DNA of 64,000 bases from Cerrena zonata (Eukaryota > Basidiomycota > Agaricomycetes > Polyporales > Cerrenaceae): assembly GCA_038087015.1 (NCBI GenBank), contig JASBNA010000012.1, positions 372,001 to 436,000 of the forward strand, written 5' to 3'. The translations under genes and the position numbers were made by a program. Positions 37,122-48,700 of the stretch are shown piece after piece. The notes under the pieces are model-generated. The model was not told where the DNA came from. It saw only the letters and a list, made by a program, of their open reading frames with translations, and searched no databases. Numbering within the stretch: position 1 is the first letter of the stretch; every line of letters starts with the position of its first letter.

Positions 37122-37605
37122 CGTTGAGATATAAGGTAAGTATCTCAACGTGAGCGAGGGGACGGTGAGGACAGTTCACTGGCAAGGAGAACAAGGTCCC
37201 ACAACTAATCGGCGCCCGGTGTGCTGTCCTTATACAAAGTCAGCCGTCACGTCGCTCTGGTGTATAGCAGCTTCAATGAGATATACAACACTTGCAATAA
37301 TGGCAGGAAGAGGGAACTAGACAGATCTCCAAGCAAGTTGAACTTCAAGGATGCACAGTCGATCCTGAGTGAACAACAGCTCCTACCGAAAAAGGGAAAA
37401 CGGTAAGCCAAATAAAGGCAAGCAGATCTCCGGAGTGATGGGCGCTTTCTTTCTCCATCTTACACACACCAGAGAGTACGCCCGGGCTACAAGCCCATAC
37501 TAAGCTTTGCTGCTCGATGGACTTTTGGTTGACCGCTCAACGTTCAACCACTGACATAAACTAGGGACACTTGATTCAGCTTGACTGATCTTTGCTCGTG
37601 ATACA
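37122..37605. other. Divergent intergenic region
   Basis: 484 bp between the start codons of the coiled-coil gene (minus) and the TMEM170-like gene (plus), so probably a shared bidirectional promoter area. No clear element is seen. Confidence 0.4.
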
Positions 37606-38382
37606 ATGGAAACTTCAATTGTTCCGTCGTGGCCGTCTCTCTATAACTTTCTCATTGAAGTCGTACCCTTCGAAGGTAGAGACCCTATACAACCTGCTGG
37701 GAAATATCTATATGACCCCGAAGGTACGATGAAATATCTCTCAAATTAGTATGACTTTGCATTGATACCTTCCGAAGATGTCTATCATTTTACGCTATAC
37801 TGGACCATAGTGTTCTACATTCCGCTCTTTGCTTTAGGGGGTGCATACGCCTTCTTGAACCTCACATTTCCTCCATCGCGGTCTCGCCGAAAATCGCATA
37901 AAACACGACCTCAATTCCCTGGCTTTCAATCTACCTCTCCGTCATATACAGCGATACCTCCCGAGATTCCCATGCAGCGTTTCGGTTCAAGTTTGAGTCC
38001 AGAGCCGGGAAGTATGCCCAACGTGCCCAAACCACGACAGAGGTTAAATGAGGGGCGGTCACGTCTCACGTTTGCGCTGATCGTCTTTCTGGTATTCCTG
38101 TTCTTCGCTATTGCTGGAGCTGTGGTTGGTTCCGCTATCATTGGTTACGTATTAGCCGGACTGTTCAAGGCTGCACATTATAACATGTCCACGTACGTTT
38201 GCTTATACTGCTTATTTTCTTAGTTTATTTATTTAGATTGTATATCAGGTGGATACCGTTCCTTGCTGGCCTCATCCAGACCCTCATTGGTTTGATTGGG
38301 TGAGCTTCTTGTTAGCTTTGTCGTGACGAAAGCTTACCTCATTGCATTCAGTTTATGGCCGACTATCATCGACATAATTTAA
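37606..38382 (+). CDS. TMEM170-like membrane protein
   Basis: Four exons: 37606-37723, 37778-38192, 38249-38299 and 38352-38382 (204 aa, phases consistent). There is one transmembrane segment near residues 45-65 (LYWTIVFYIPLFALGGAYAF). A hydrophilic Pro/Arg-rich loop of about 70 residues follows, then a second long hydrophobic stretch (LTFALIVFLVFLFFAIAGAV onward, about residues 135-170) and a third at the C terminus (IPFLAGLIQTLIGLIGLWP). The layout and the final third resemble the TMEM170 family. Human TMEM170A acts in ER sheet and nuclear envelope morphology; a similar ER role here is inference. It converges on the P1B-ATPase gene with 206 bp between stops. Confidence 0.75.
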
Positions 38383-38588
38383 CGAGATAAAAGATTGCTA
38401 TGATAATACCATGATCTCAATACCCACAGCATATTGTGTACGAATAGAATTGTATTGGATGTGTTCGCATAAGTATACCAAGCGTGGCTCTACTGGAAAT
38501 GCACACGCATAGTTGAAATAATTTTCCAAGAACATTTCACTAGTAGATTCCATTCACTTTACTTGTCTCGCCTTTACTTATTCCCCTT

Positions 38589-41500
38589 TCACGCGCCCCC
38601 TTTGCCCTTGAACCACTTCAACTGAATCGCTACTAGCACGACAGGCACGACGCTCACAACTTCTCCTAGTCCAGCGTAAGCAGGGGCAATTCTTGCACCG
38701 ACGAATGCTCCAGCAGCAAACAGGATTGCCACCAGATTGTAAACCGCCGACCAGGCGAAGTTCAATACGATCCTCTTGTAAACAGCGTCGGAGAGTTCCA
38801 ACAACGTCAAGATACCGGTCAAGGAAGGACGAATGAGTACGACGTCTGCGGCTGAGGATGCCGCAACACCTGCACCTGCTTCCTCATGCATATGGACACC
38901 GATGTCTGCTTGAGCAAGTGCTATGGCATCGTTGGTGCCATCCCCACAGAACAAAACTTTCTTGCCTTGGTTAGATAACTCCCGGATGTAGTCTTGCTTG
39001 TCAGCTGGAAGACATCCAGCGCGGACGTTCTCCTGCGGAATACCCAATTGTTCAGCAACATGATTGACACTGGCGACATGGTCTCCGCTGAGTATTGAAA
39101 CATCGATTCCACGAGCACGCAAGGAAGAGATAATTGGCAGTGTTTCGGAACGGAGGGTATCGGTGAGTGCGAATGCAGCCAAGAGTTGTCCATTGAAGGT
39201 GACGCAGAACGTGGTAAGACCTTTCTTCAGAATTGATCCAACAATCTGATCATTCTCCATTCCAAGCCAACGAGCGTTGCCCCCAGAGATTGTTTCTTCC
39301 TTCCAAGACCCAGTGATGCCTTTCCCGACCACGACTTCGACCTTGTCGACATCATTACTTGGTTGTACTCCGTCATTCTGAAGTCTCTCTGCCACTGCGC
39401 GAGCAACAGGGTGCTTGCTTGTAGAGACGAGACTGAGGATTGCGGAAGGGACACCCGATATACCTTCGTCCAAGATGACAGATTCTACGACGGAAAGTTG
39501 GCCTTTAGTCAAAGTTCCCGTCTTGTCAAACACGACGTGATTGATCTTCCTGGCGGTTTCGATTGTCGTAGCAGACTTGAAGATGAGACCATGCTTTGCA
39601 GCGACACCTGAAGCAATGAGGATAACCATCGGGACAGCCAGTCCAATGGCGCAAGGGCACGAAACAGCCAGAACGGCGATTGCATACGTCAAAGCGGTGA
39701 CTGCTGCAGCTCCTCCTGTCTGTGACCGGACTTTCAACCCAATGACGACCCATACGACGAACGTGATGATGGTGAGTACTAAGACCACGGGTACAAACCA
39801 ACCGCACACAATGTCGACAATCTCCTGTACTTTGGCCCGAGAGAACCGAGCGTCGTCAACCATGTCCGCAATGTCGGTAATGGTGTTGTCACCAGGAAGG
39901 CGAGTCACCTTCACGAAGAGTATACCAGGTCCGTTAGATGTGCCCGCGATGATGGTGCTTCCACGTTGCTTGAGAACAGGAAGGGCTTCGCCTGTCATCA
40001 TTGATTCGTCGACTTCACTTTGACCTTGAGTGACTACCCCGTCGGTGATGATAGCAGAGTCGGAATGCACTTTGAATGTATCACCATACTGAAGAAGACG
40101 GCCGTCGATTTCTTCCTCAGCACCTTCTTTGTGGACCAAGATAGCCGTGTTGTGTTGCAAAGAACGGAGAGAAATTGCCTCGATGGCTCGGTGGCGTGCA
40201 AATGCACTGACCAATTGACCGACCATAATCAATGTCACCAACAACGTGCTCGTCTCGAAAAATTCTCCAGTCTCCAATGGTTTGTCCAGCATCTCAAAAG
40301 CGAAAGCGACCACAGAGTAAATATACGCAGTTGTGGTGCTGAGAACGATCAACAAATCCGTCTCGATGATTCCTGAGAAGAAAAGACTCTTGAACGCGCT
40401 CAAGTAGAACGGGCCTGCGATGATCGTTTGGACTATCGTAGCCAATGCAAGAGATGCAATGGCATATGCTTTAGGATGAGCGGGGAGCGGAGCCCAGGTC
40501 ATAATGAGAACAGGAATAGTAAGAATGGCCGAGATAATGGTTCTGAGGGCGAGGCTTCGGAGATGCTTGACTCCTGCCACCAAAGCTGGATTCTTTGGGA
40601 TCGGTGCGAGTTTGGGAGAGAAGTCGGCATAGGCGGAGATGATATCTCGGGCACCAATGACTTCGGGTTCATGAAGAATTCGAACGGTAGTCTTGTTGAC
40701 ACGTACGACCTCCTTCACACCGCCAGGCAAAGGAGCGAGGCAGAGCTTCTCCAATAAAGCCATATCAATAGACAGGTCCAACACATGGCTGGACGCGGGG
40801 ACTACTTCTTCTGCTGAGAACCCCGTACGTTTCTCGATAACCCCAATCAGAGTCTTCAAATCTTCCTCCGCTCCACTGTAATCAAATTCGGCGCGGGCCA
40901 GGACAAGACTTGTCTTGATATGGTGAATCGTCGGAATGGCCTGCAGAGCTCGGATGAGTTTATTCTCACATCCCGTGCACGTCATACCCTTGACGGCGAG
41001 CGTTGCGTGATTCAGCGAGGATGGATCGGGGAGAGAACTCGCTCCGGTAGTTTGCTTTTCGATGTCGACGTTCCCTTCGTTATCACCGCAACAAGAGTCC
41101 TGGCAAACAGAGGGGGCACGCTTCTCGCAGCAACTTCCCTCTCCACAGCATGACTTGGCTTCTTCGCTGTCGGTACCTTCACCTCCACCACAACAAGAAT
41201 CACCACAACAGGAGTCGACAGAGCGACGACTATTGGAGTGATGAGAAGCAGCATCTTCCCTTCTCACACTCTGGATACTAACCCCTCCACCACAGCAGGA
41301 GTCTGCGCAGCTCGAATTAACGGAGGGCGTGGAAGTATTACGAGATTGGATCCTCAACGAGGCATGAGAACGGACAGATTTAGAATGGTGAGAATGGTGA
41401 CTGTGGTGAGACTCGTATGAAGACCTGCGAGAGTCCTTCCGGAGCAACGATGCCCGACTGGAGGATGGGTTACGCGCACGTTTGTTTGCTGTCTGATTGA

Positions 41501-42203
41501 CGCAGCAGGATTCCAACCCACGGGCGAGCATGGCTCTGCAAATACACCCAAATAAAGTCAATGTCTCGCGGTGACGACTGAGTGCGATGGACTTGTGTTC
41601 GCCACAGGCAACATCGGGCAAATCGATTGAGGCCTTGGTATTCTTTCTCTTGCGGAGACCACAAGAGTGGAGGTCTTCATCCGTAGTGGGGGTATTGACA
41701 GTGGTAGGTGGAATGCCATCGACATTGCTGGCGATAGAGGCCGCATCTGAGACGTATAAAGAATAACTTCAATAAGACACAACGTCCAGTATTCAGAGAG
41801 ATAGGGAGAACCCAGAGGGGAGACCCCTGAGGTAACATGCTCGCCATCGCAGGGCTAGCCCGCTGGCAGCCAGCTTATGCAGACGCCGAATAACTCCGAT
41901 GGTCTTCAGCAACTTAAAAAACACTCACCGTCGCACTTGCATGTATCAATGGTCTTTTCAGCATCGGGGTGGTGAATATGGTCATCATCATCAGCACAGA
42001 TCGCTCTAGCAAGTTTCTCCAAGCAGGAGTCTTTATCGAAGAGCGATCAATGGAATGCAAGGGTAATCTGGAATAAACGGCGAGGTCGTACCATCACATC
42101 CACAAATAGTGTCACCACAACATTTAGGAGATTGGGTAGGTTTAGTCTGAAGTTCTGTAGTGGACACGATGGCCTCTGCGTTACTGTGGGAGGTGTCGCT
42201 CAT
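38589..42203 (-). CDS. Cys-rich P1B heavy-metal ATPase (PCA1/CrpA-like)
   Basis: Three exons, 42203-42092, 42030-41929 and 41746-38589, give 1123 aa. The N-terminal 300 residues are extremely Cys-rich (CCGDTICGCDG, SSCADSCCGGG, DSCCGDSCCGGGEG, SCCGEGSCC), followed by one HMA domain with GMTCTGC. The pump core shows MMTGEALP, the metal-site CPC in SCPCAIGLAVP, the phosphorylation site DKTGTLTKG, TSKHPVARAV (the P1B His-Pro motif) and GDGTNDAIALAQADIGV. It should export Cu+ or Cd2+ across a membrane. The TM7/TM8 signatures differ from typical Cu+ pumps (see findings), which fits fungal PCA1-like cadmium/copper exporters better than CCC2. The start at MSDTSHSN was preferred over an in-frame Met 31 codons upstream; both are possible. 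Confidence 0.9.
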
Positions 42204-42895
42204 TGTCGCAACGGAGAGAGGATAAGAAGAAATAACATGAGAATGCTTTGTACTTTTATCTACCAGTGATGCGCTTCTGGGCACGGGCTGGCCCACGATG
42301 CTCCGACTTCGCCCGCGCTAACGGCAAGCTCATCTTCATGCTCGACACGCATGGGTTAACGAGAACGTTAAGCATGAAGGCATCGGTAATGAAGACGACA
42401 CATGCACGAGACACGAGGAATTGAGTCATCTCTGTGCCATAAATGCGACAGGAGGCCCAAGAGCGCCATCATCGCGTGCTCGCAGGTTGTCGGAGTAGTT
42501 GTACAAGTGGTATAACATAGAGAACGACAATACAACTTGGAACAGCCAAATGTAGAAGGTAGTAGATGGAAGTTTGGCAGAACAGTAGACGACCTGTTTG
42601 ATGTAGTTGACAGGCGTAAGACTTGTGCGGTACTCATCAGGGCGGGACTGGGGCGGTACCCCCGCCTCCTCCTGCATGCACGAATATTCGTGAATGAAAA
42701 ACATCGTGTTACGACGTGTCCATACACAGCAGTAGCACGCATTGGGAACATGGAGACTACCATGTAGCTTCGAGCGAGGGATAGCCAAATATCGGTATTT
42801 TTCATTGTTCGCTGGGTATCGTAAATAATATAACTCATAAATAACACATACATATTAGCGTGGACCTAGATATATAGTTTTCAATCAAGACAGTG
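42204..42895. other. Upstream region of the metal ATPase
   Basis: 692 bp between the ATPase start and the stop of the next minus-strand gene, so it should hold the ATPase promoter. No clear metal-response element was found. A minus-strand frame at 42426-42788 has a hydrophobic stretch but no supporting gene structure. Confidence 0.4.
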
Positions 42896-44896
42896 TCACA
42901 AACTCAGTCGGTGAGGTGGAGACGTACTACTCGATGGGTGATGATGGTGGTGGTGACGGTTTGAACGATGTTTGCCAAATGTAGGAGGAACGGCCATCAT
43001 GTATATAGGCATTGTTGGTCGACGCTCCGCTTTCGGGCTCCGAGTTGTCTCCATTCCCCTCGATACTACGGGCATTTGAGCTGGGTATACGTACATTGGC
43101 TGGGAACCATAGTAACTGTACGCTATCGACTGGTTCCCGCGCCCATGAGATGACGCACCAGGAGACGTCGGCATGACACCTTCGCTCGTAGCACTCATGG
43201 GAGTTCGAGCAGGTCGTATGGCTGTTGCGGCATCCATACTACTAGGGGGAGAGAAATGCTGATATCTATGTCGAGGACGTGAGTAAGAGGAAACTTGTTT
43301 ATGGTGGTGGTGATGGTGGTGGTGACGATCACGATCACGATTATGGTATTGCCTTGCTCGGGGTGGCCGTGATGATTTGAAGCGACGCGGAGGTCTCGAC
43401 GCTGTGGGCGTAGCAAGCAAATCGATTTTCGCTTGACCAGGCTGCGTATACCATGACTTGGGAGCTTTCGAATTATGGGCCCGCCAAGAAGTCCCAGGAT
43501 CGTATTCTGCAGTTTTGAATTTTCCTATGAAGGGGAGTTGGAATAGGTCTTTCAAGAACTGCCCAAGGTGATAGAGATGGGACATGAACGAATCGCCGTA
43601 GGAGTCGGATTGGGAATCGGATTGTGACATTCGCTCATAATCCGGCGCTGCCTGAGGAGTGATATGGATAGGTGTAGCAAAGGCGTTTGGGTCTGCAGTC
43701 ACGAGCTGTGATTCATGTGGATTGGGTAAAGCTGCTATGATGTCTGGTCCTCCTGCATTCAGTGGTCCAAAATGCGAAGACTTCGATGTTCCAGAGGAGC
43801 TAGCACTCGAATCCCTTGGTTCATCAGATATAGGTAGTTCTATCCTTGCTTCTGGCACGGGAAAAGAAGGACCAGGAACTGTGGAACTAGGTCCCCGGCC
43901 AGGGGTATACCATGCCGCCGGTTTCTTCTGATCCTGGCGAGACATGGTAGGCTGTGTGAGAGGTTGTGGGGGCTGTAAGGGTGTAAGAGCAGGTTTCCTG
44001 AGAGGGGTCGAGGTAACAGGAGCGGGTATACTGGGGGAAGGAGAAGAGGGGACAACTTCTATTGGTCGTTCTGGTTGGAGGGGTGGGGGAGATGGTGGAT
44101 GCTGTGGTTCCAGGGGTGCATGTTTGGGTCTCTTTCGTAGTTTCGACATGAACTTGAACCCTCCGACAAAAGGGAACCCTATGCTTTTCTTTTCTTTGGC
44201 TGGCGGCGTATAGACAGCTCCTCCTCCGTCATCCCATTGATAAGGAGAGTCGCGTGCAGTCGCGTCTGCCACAGGCGGTTGGTACACTGCTTCGTTCTGA
44301 TCAACGGTTATTTCTTCCGCCTCTTCAGGCTCGGATCCATGGTCTGAAAGTACAAACTGCTCCGGTTCCGAACCTGCGTCAGAATCACGCTGAGTAGAGT
44401 GGGATCGCTCTTCAGAGTGTTGATCTACTTCTGTCGGCGGTCCTGGAGTACCAAAGCGTCGCTGACCATCGGGAAAGACGGAGACCCAACTGCGATCTTG
44501 CGTTGGGGGGTCGATGTACGTAGGCGGCGCGGCTCTTCCTGGGGGTGGACTTGTCGGGCTCGGAAACCCACTATCATATTTTACTGGTGAAGCCCAAGGT
44601 CTCGTAGGAGGAGATAGATTATTGTGCGGCAGTTCCCCGTCAACAGGAGGTAAGACTGCGTTGTTACCAGATGGTGTCGGACGAGGACCATAAAGGTGCG
44701 AAGGCGGTCTCAAACCTGCATTAGGGTAACGACCTAGGTTTGAGCTAGGTCGATTCACCAATGTAGAGCCATAACTAAGACGAGTGACATGGGGCGCTGG
44801 CGCATCCGGAGGGAATGGATTCTCGGGTCTACCATAAGAGGAGGTTTGCAAATATCGATTTCGGGCATCTTGTTGGATAGGTATATATTCTGTCAT
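42896..44896 (-). CDS. Disordered Pro/Ser-rich protein with His runs
   Basis: A single-exon ORF of 666 aa. Most of it is low-complexity Pro/Ser/Thr-rich sequence. Short ordered-looking islands are SWVSVFPDGQRRFG, KSIGFPFVGGFKFMSKLRKR and LGQFLKDLFQLPFIGKF. The C-terminal part is basic (RPPRRFKSSRPPRARQ) and carries two His runs, one of eight and one of six or more. The family is not recognised. The basic, aromatic and amphipathic islands around residues 230-255 and 440-470 might bind membranes, but this is speculation. The length, lack of stops and high SP content support a real gene. It lies divergent to POL1, with 830 bp between. Confidence 0.75.
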   Translation of the reverse strand: MTEYIPIQQDARNRYLQTSSYGRPENPFPPDAPAPHVTRLSYGSTLVNRPSSNLGRYPNAGLRPPSHLYGPRPTPSGNNAVLPPVDGELPHNNLSPPTRPWASPVKYDSGFPSPTSPPPGRAAPPTYIDPPTQDRSWVSVFPDGQRRFGTPGPPTEVDQHSEERSHSTQRDSDAGSEPEQFVLSDHGSEPEEAEEITVDQNEAVYQPPVADATARDSPYQWDDGGGAVYTPPAKEKKSIGFPFVGGFKFMSKLRKRPKHAPLEPQHPPSPPPLQPERPIEVVPSSPSPSIPAPVTSTPLRKPALTPLQPPQPLTQPTMSRQDQKKPAAWYTPGRGPSSTVPGPSFPVPEARIELPISDEPRDSSASSSGTSKSSHFGPLNAGGPDIIAALPNPHESQLVTADPNAFATPIHITPQAAPDYERMSQSDSQSDSYGDSFMSHLYHLGQFLKDLFQLPFIGKFKTAEYDPGTSWRAHNSKAPKSWYTQPGQAKIDLLATPTASRPPRRFKSSRPPRARQYHNRDRDRHHHHHHHHKQVSSYSRPRHRYQHFSPPSSMDAATAIRPARTPMSATSEGVMPTSPGASSHGRGNQSIAYSYYGSQPMYVYPAQMPVVSRGMETTRSPKAERRPTMPIYMMAVPPTFGKHRSNRHHHHHHPSSSTSPPHRLSL

Positions 44897-45726
44897 GAAA
44901 TACTGAGAGTGACAGATGCTTGGGAGATTGGCAGGAGCTTGAGAAAGGGTATGTCGTTAGATCTTGGGCTTTTACCTATACCGAAGCTTGAACACGAGTG
45001 TTAAGCATGGCGAAAAATCTAGTCATGGAGCAGGCCCAATATTCATATAAGTATGGCAAGATCTGATCATGACTAAACAGAGATAATACGAGAATGAAAC
45101 GAGCGGTAGCTGGCTGTCTGGAAAGAACCTTCGTTGTGGCCACAGTGATACAGTCTGCATGCTCTCACAAGAATTGGAGAGTCGAGACTGGGAAAAAACG
45201 TAACTATTGGCAGTACTGCCAGCATAACAGTGCAGGGCTATCAGGTATGTCTCTGCGGCGAAACGAGTATTACGGCCAAGAAACAACATACTCGTTTAGA
45301 GTCAACCATGTAAGCATCATTGGCACTTCATGTTCAAGTTCGAGGACAGGACTCAGTTCTTCAAGCAGTTTCCGCCAAGTAATATATTACTGGCGTTGCT
45401 TTCAGCGCCTACGTAAACGTTAAAATTACAATATTAAACTTGAACAATATTGTTCCTGCTAATGCATGATTGGCGGCCTCACGCATCGAATAGAGAGAAT
45501 AGATAATATATGCTTATACGTTCTTTATTGCAGGCTAGTACTAGTACGATGCTTGACAACATTATTAAAATATCTTAGCTGGTCTTAGAAATTGATGCGC
45601 CACGTGTGACCAACATGTGTCAACAACGCGTCCCAAATATTCAAAGCGCGTCATTAACGCTAGTCCGAGTCTTCTTCACATGAACGCGAATTTTCCAGCT
45701 TCATCTTCGTTGTAAACACTTTACAG
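44897..45726. other. Divergent promoter region before POL1
   Basis: 830 bp between the His-run gene and POL1. The right part carries an ACGCGT box and a related GCGCGT about 80-100 bp before the POL1 ATG. No further gene is visible; a plus-strand frame at 45094-45423 has no domain. Confidence 0.5.
45626..45631 (+). promoter_or_regulatory. MCB-like box (ACGCGT) upstream of POL1
   Basis: A perfect ACGCGT palindrome lies 96-101 bp upstream of the POL1 start, with a GCGCGT half-match at 45646-45651. In yeasts the MluI cell-cycle box is bound by MBF and drives G1/S transcription of replication genes including POL1. Function here is inferred from sequence and position. Confidence 0.55.
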
Positions 45727-48700
45727 ATGGCTGATCGCTCTAGACGTGACAAAAAGGGACAACTTGATAAGTTTGCAGCATACAAACGCGCCAGAGAGGG
45801 TGGTGGACGGAATTATAAGGCATGTATAGTTTCTTGGCTGTTATTTTGTACTACTAACAAGTAATCAATAGGTCGAGGATGATGCTAGCATTTATGATGA
45901 GGTGACAGAGGAGCAGTACAAGTCTATTGTACGCGGTCGTCTCGCTAAGGATGACTTTGTCGTGGACGATGGGGTGGGCGGATATATGGACAACGGTATG
46001 GATGACTTTGCCGAGCAGGAAGAGTATGAGAGTGAGGAGGAAGACAAACGATCGAAAGGTATTATTCAAATTCACTGTTTCGCCTGCATTATACTGAATA
46101 AGTCCAGGCAAGAAGACGGGCAAACAGAATACGAAAGCCAAGGTGAAAGCGAAGTCCAAGCCTAAACCGCCTCCGCCTGTCGCGCCTTCGATCAGCGCGT
46201 ATCGGCCTACTGTTTCTGCAGATGTAGAGACAGACTTTATGGCGAATCTTTTGGGAGACATGGACAGCATTGCCGCGAAACCTACTGCTCCTAGACCTAA
46301 GAAGCGTAAACAGGAACCAGACGTCTTCGGGGCAGGTAGCTCCTCTCCACATGCTGGGTATCGAAGCTCATATGCCGACGCTGACATGTCCTCGGATGGT
46401 CTTGTGGACATGGACATGCCAGGTGCGCCATCAAGCGAAGACGACGTTATGAGCCCAAAGAAGAAATTGAAGACCGAATCCGCCGACCTTGTCCCTGCTA
46501 TTGCGAGCATGAGCAAGATGGAGGTACACAGTTCGGACGACAATCACTCATTCGATGATATCAACATGGATGACTTCATGGCTGTATCCGATGATGATAT
46601 TGGCGAGGAGCCAACTCCGAAGGTCAAGAAAGAGGAACCAAGACCTACTAACCTCAAAAAGCCTCTGAAACCTCTGAATGGTTCCAAATTTGTAGACGAG
46701 AAGAAGAAACTCGATGCGACTCCTGCTTGGTTATCTGTTTACGACTCGCTGAGTGTCTCCAAGGACGAAGGCCTTGGAATTTCTAACCCAGTCAATGTTT
46801 CCCCCACCAATCTGTCCGTTCTTGAGGACGACGGCTCTCTCCGTTTCTTTTGGCTTGACTATCTGGAACACGAAGGCAAGCTCTATTTTGTCGGAAAGAC
46901 TCAAGACAAGAATAGTAAAGCTTGGGTTTCATGCTGTGTCACCGTTGAGAACTTGGAGCGCAACTTGTATGTTCTTCCCCGAGAACGACAATGGGAAGAA
47001 GACGAGGAAGGAGATACGTACGAGACCGATGTGGTACCTACGCCTGGAGACGTATACTCTGACTTCGACCGGATCCGAAAGAAATTTGGGATCAAGAGCT
47101 TTAGGGGGAAATTCGTTAAGAGGAAATACGCATTTGGTGAAAGCGAGGTCCCTCGGAGGGAAACCCAATGGCTCAAGATCGTCTATGGTTTCAACGGTAA
47201 GATTCGTATTCTATTGACTTGAACGAGGATGTCATTTATTTAAAACAATCCGTAGAACCACAAATGCCTAATAACGTCTGCAGTCCGAATTTCTCTCGTA
47301 TTTTTGGTACGAATACCAGTGCCTTTGAACTTCTTGTCATGAAACGCAAGATAATGGGTCCTTGTTGGCTTCAAATCAAGAAGCCAACGATTGACAACAA
47401 AGGCGTAAGTATATAGCCCCTTACATTGAACATTATACTAACATCCACCTAGGTCTCTTGGTGTAAAGTCGAGGCAACTGTCTCAGACCCCAAGGATCTC
47501 AACCCTTTCTCAGAGTCAGATCCGACTGCACCTAAAGATATTCCCCCATTAACAGTCGCGAGTCTGGCCATTCGAACCATTGTAAACCATAAGGAGAACA
47601 AACGGGAGATCGTCTGCGCTACTGCTCGGATATGGTCAAACAGTAAGTTACGTTTATCATTGTCAAAAATTCATATTCTCATACAAAATAGCGCAAATCG
47701 AGGATCCAACGCCACCCGATCAGCTTCCTTGTTCTGTACACACATTCGTCCGCCCTCTAGATCGCTTCCCACCCAACTTCGAAACCACAGCTAAGTCAAA
47801 TGGGAGAGGTGTCATTTCCGCGATGTCCAACGAGCGTGCACTGTTGAATAATCTTCTTGGTCTGTATTCTCATTTTGTATGAACCGGGCTCATATCTAAA
47901 CTCATTACAGTGACCCTACACAAAGCTGACCCCGACGTAATTTTGGGACACGAATTCCTTGGTGTTTCTTTGGATGTCCTTCTACATCGTATGCGGGAAC
48001 TCAAAGCAGACCACTGGTCTCGTATTGGTCGTTTCCGCAGAGCGAAATGGCCGCCAATTGGACGTCAAGGTACCAACTTGAAATTCTTGAACGGTCGTCT
48101 ACTTTGTGACCTTGCAAGTGATGGTGCAAAGGGCATGATTGCTTCTACGACGTGGTCGCTTACTGAGATGTGCAAGACACATCTCAATATGGATAGGCAG
48201 GATATCGACCCAGACGATACCGCAAGCTACCTGGATGGAAGCGTCGGCTCACCAGACAGGCTGTTGACATTTGTCAGGCATTGTGAACTCGATGCACATT
48301 ATCAGATGGCTCTTGCTGATAAGGTGCAGATCCTTCCACTGACTCGACAGTTGACCAACCTTGCCGGTAACTCTTGGTAAGTCCTGTCTTCAATCGACAC
48401 TCGAAATAGACCTTGATGGAACGATCATAACCTATAGGAACAAAACCCTTAACGGTGGTCGTGCGGAACGGAACGAGTACATTCTTTTGCATGAGTTCCA
48501 TCGGCTGAAGTACATCTGCCCTGACAAATCATGGGGGAAGAAGTCTGAAGTTGCTGTCAAGAATGAGAACAATGATGACGAAGAGGGCGGTGGTGCAAAG
48601 ACTACGAAAGGCAAGAAGGACAAGTACAAGGGTGGTCTTGTGTTCGAACCTAAACGTGGTCTTTGGGACAAATTCATCCTTGTCATGGATTTCAATTCAC

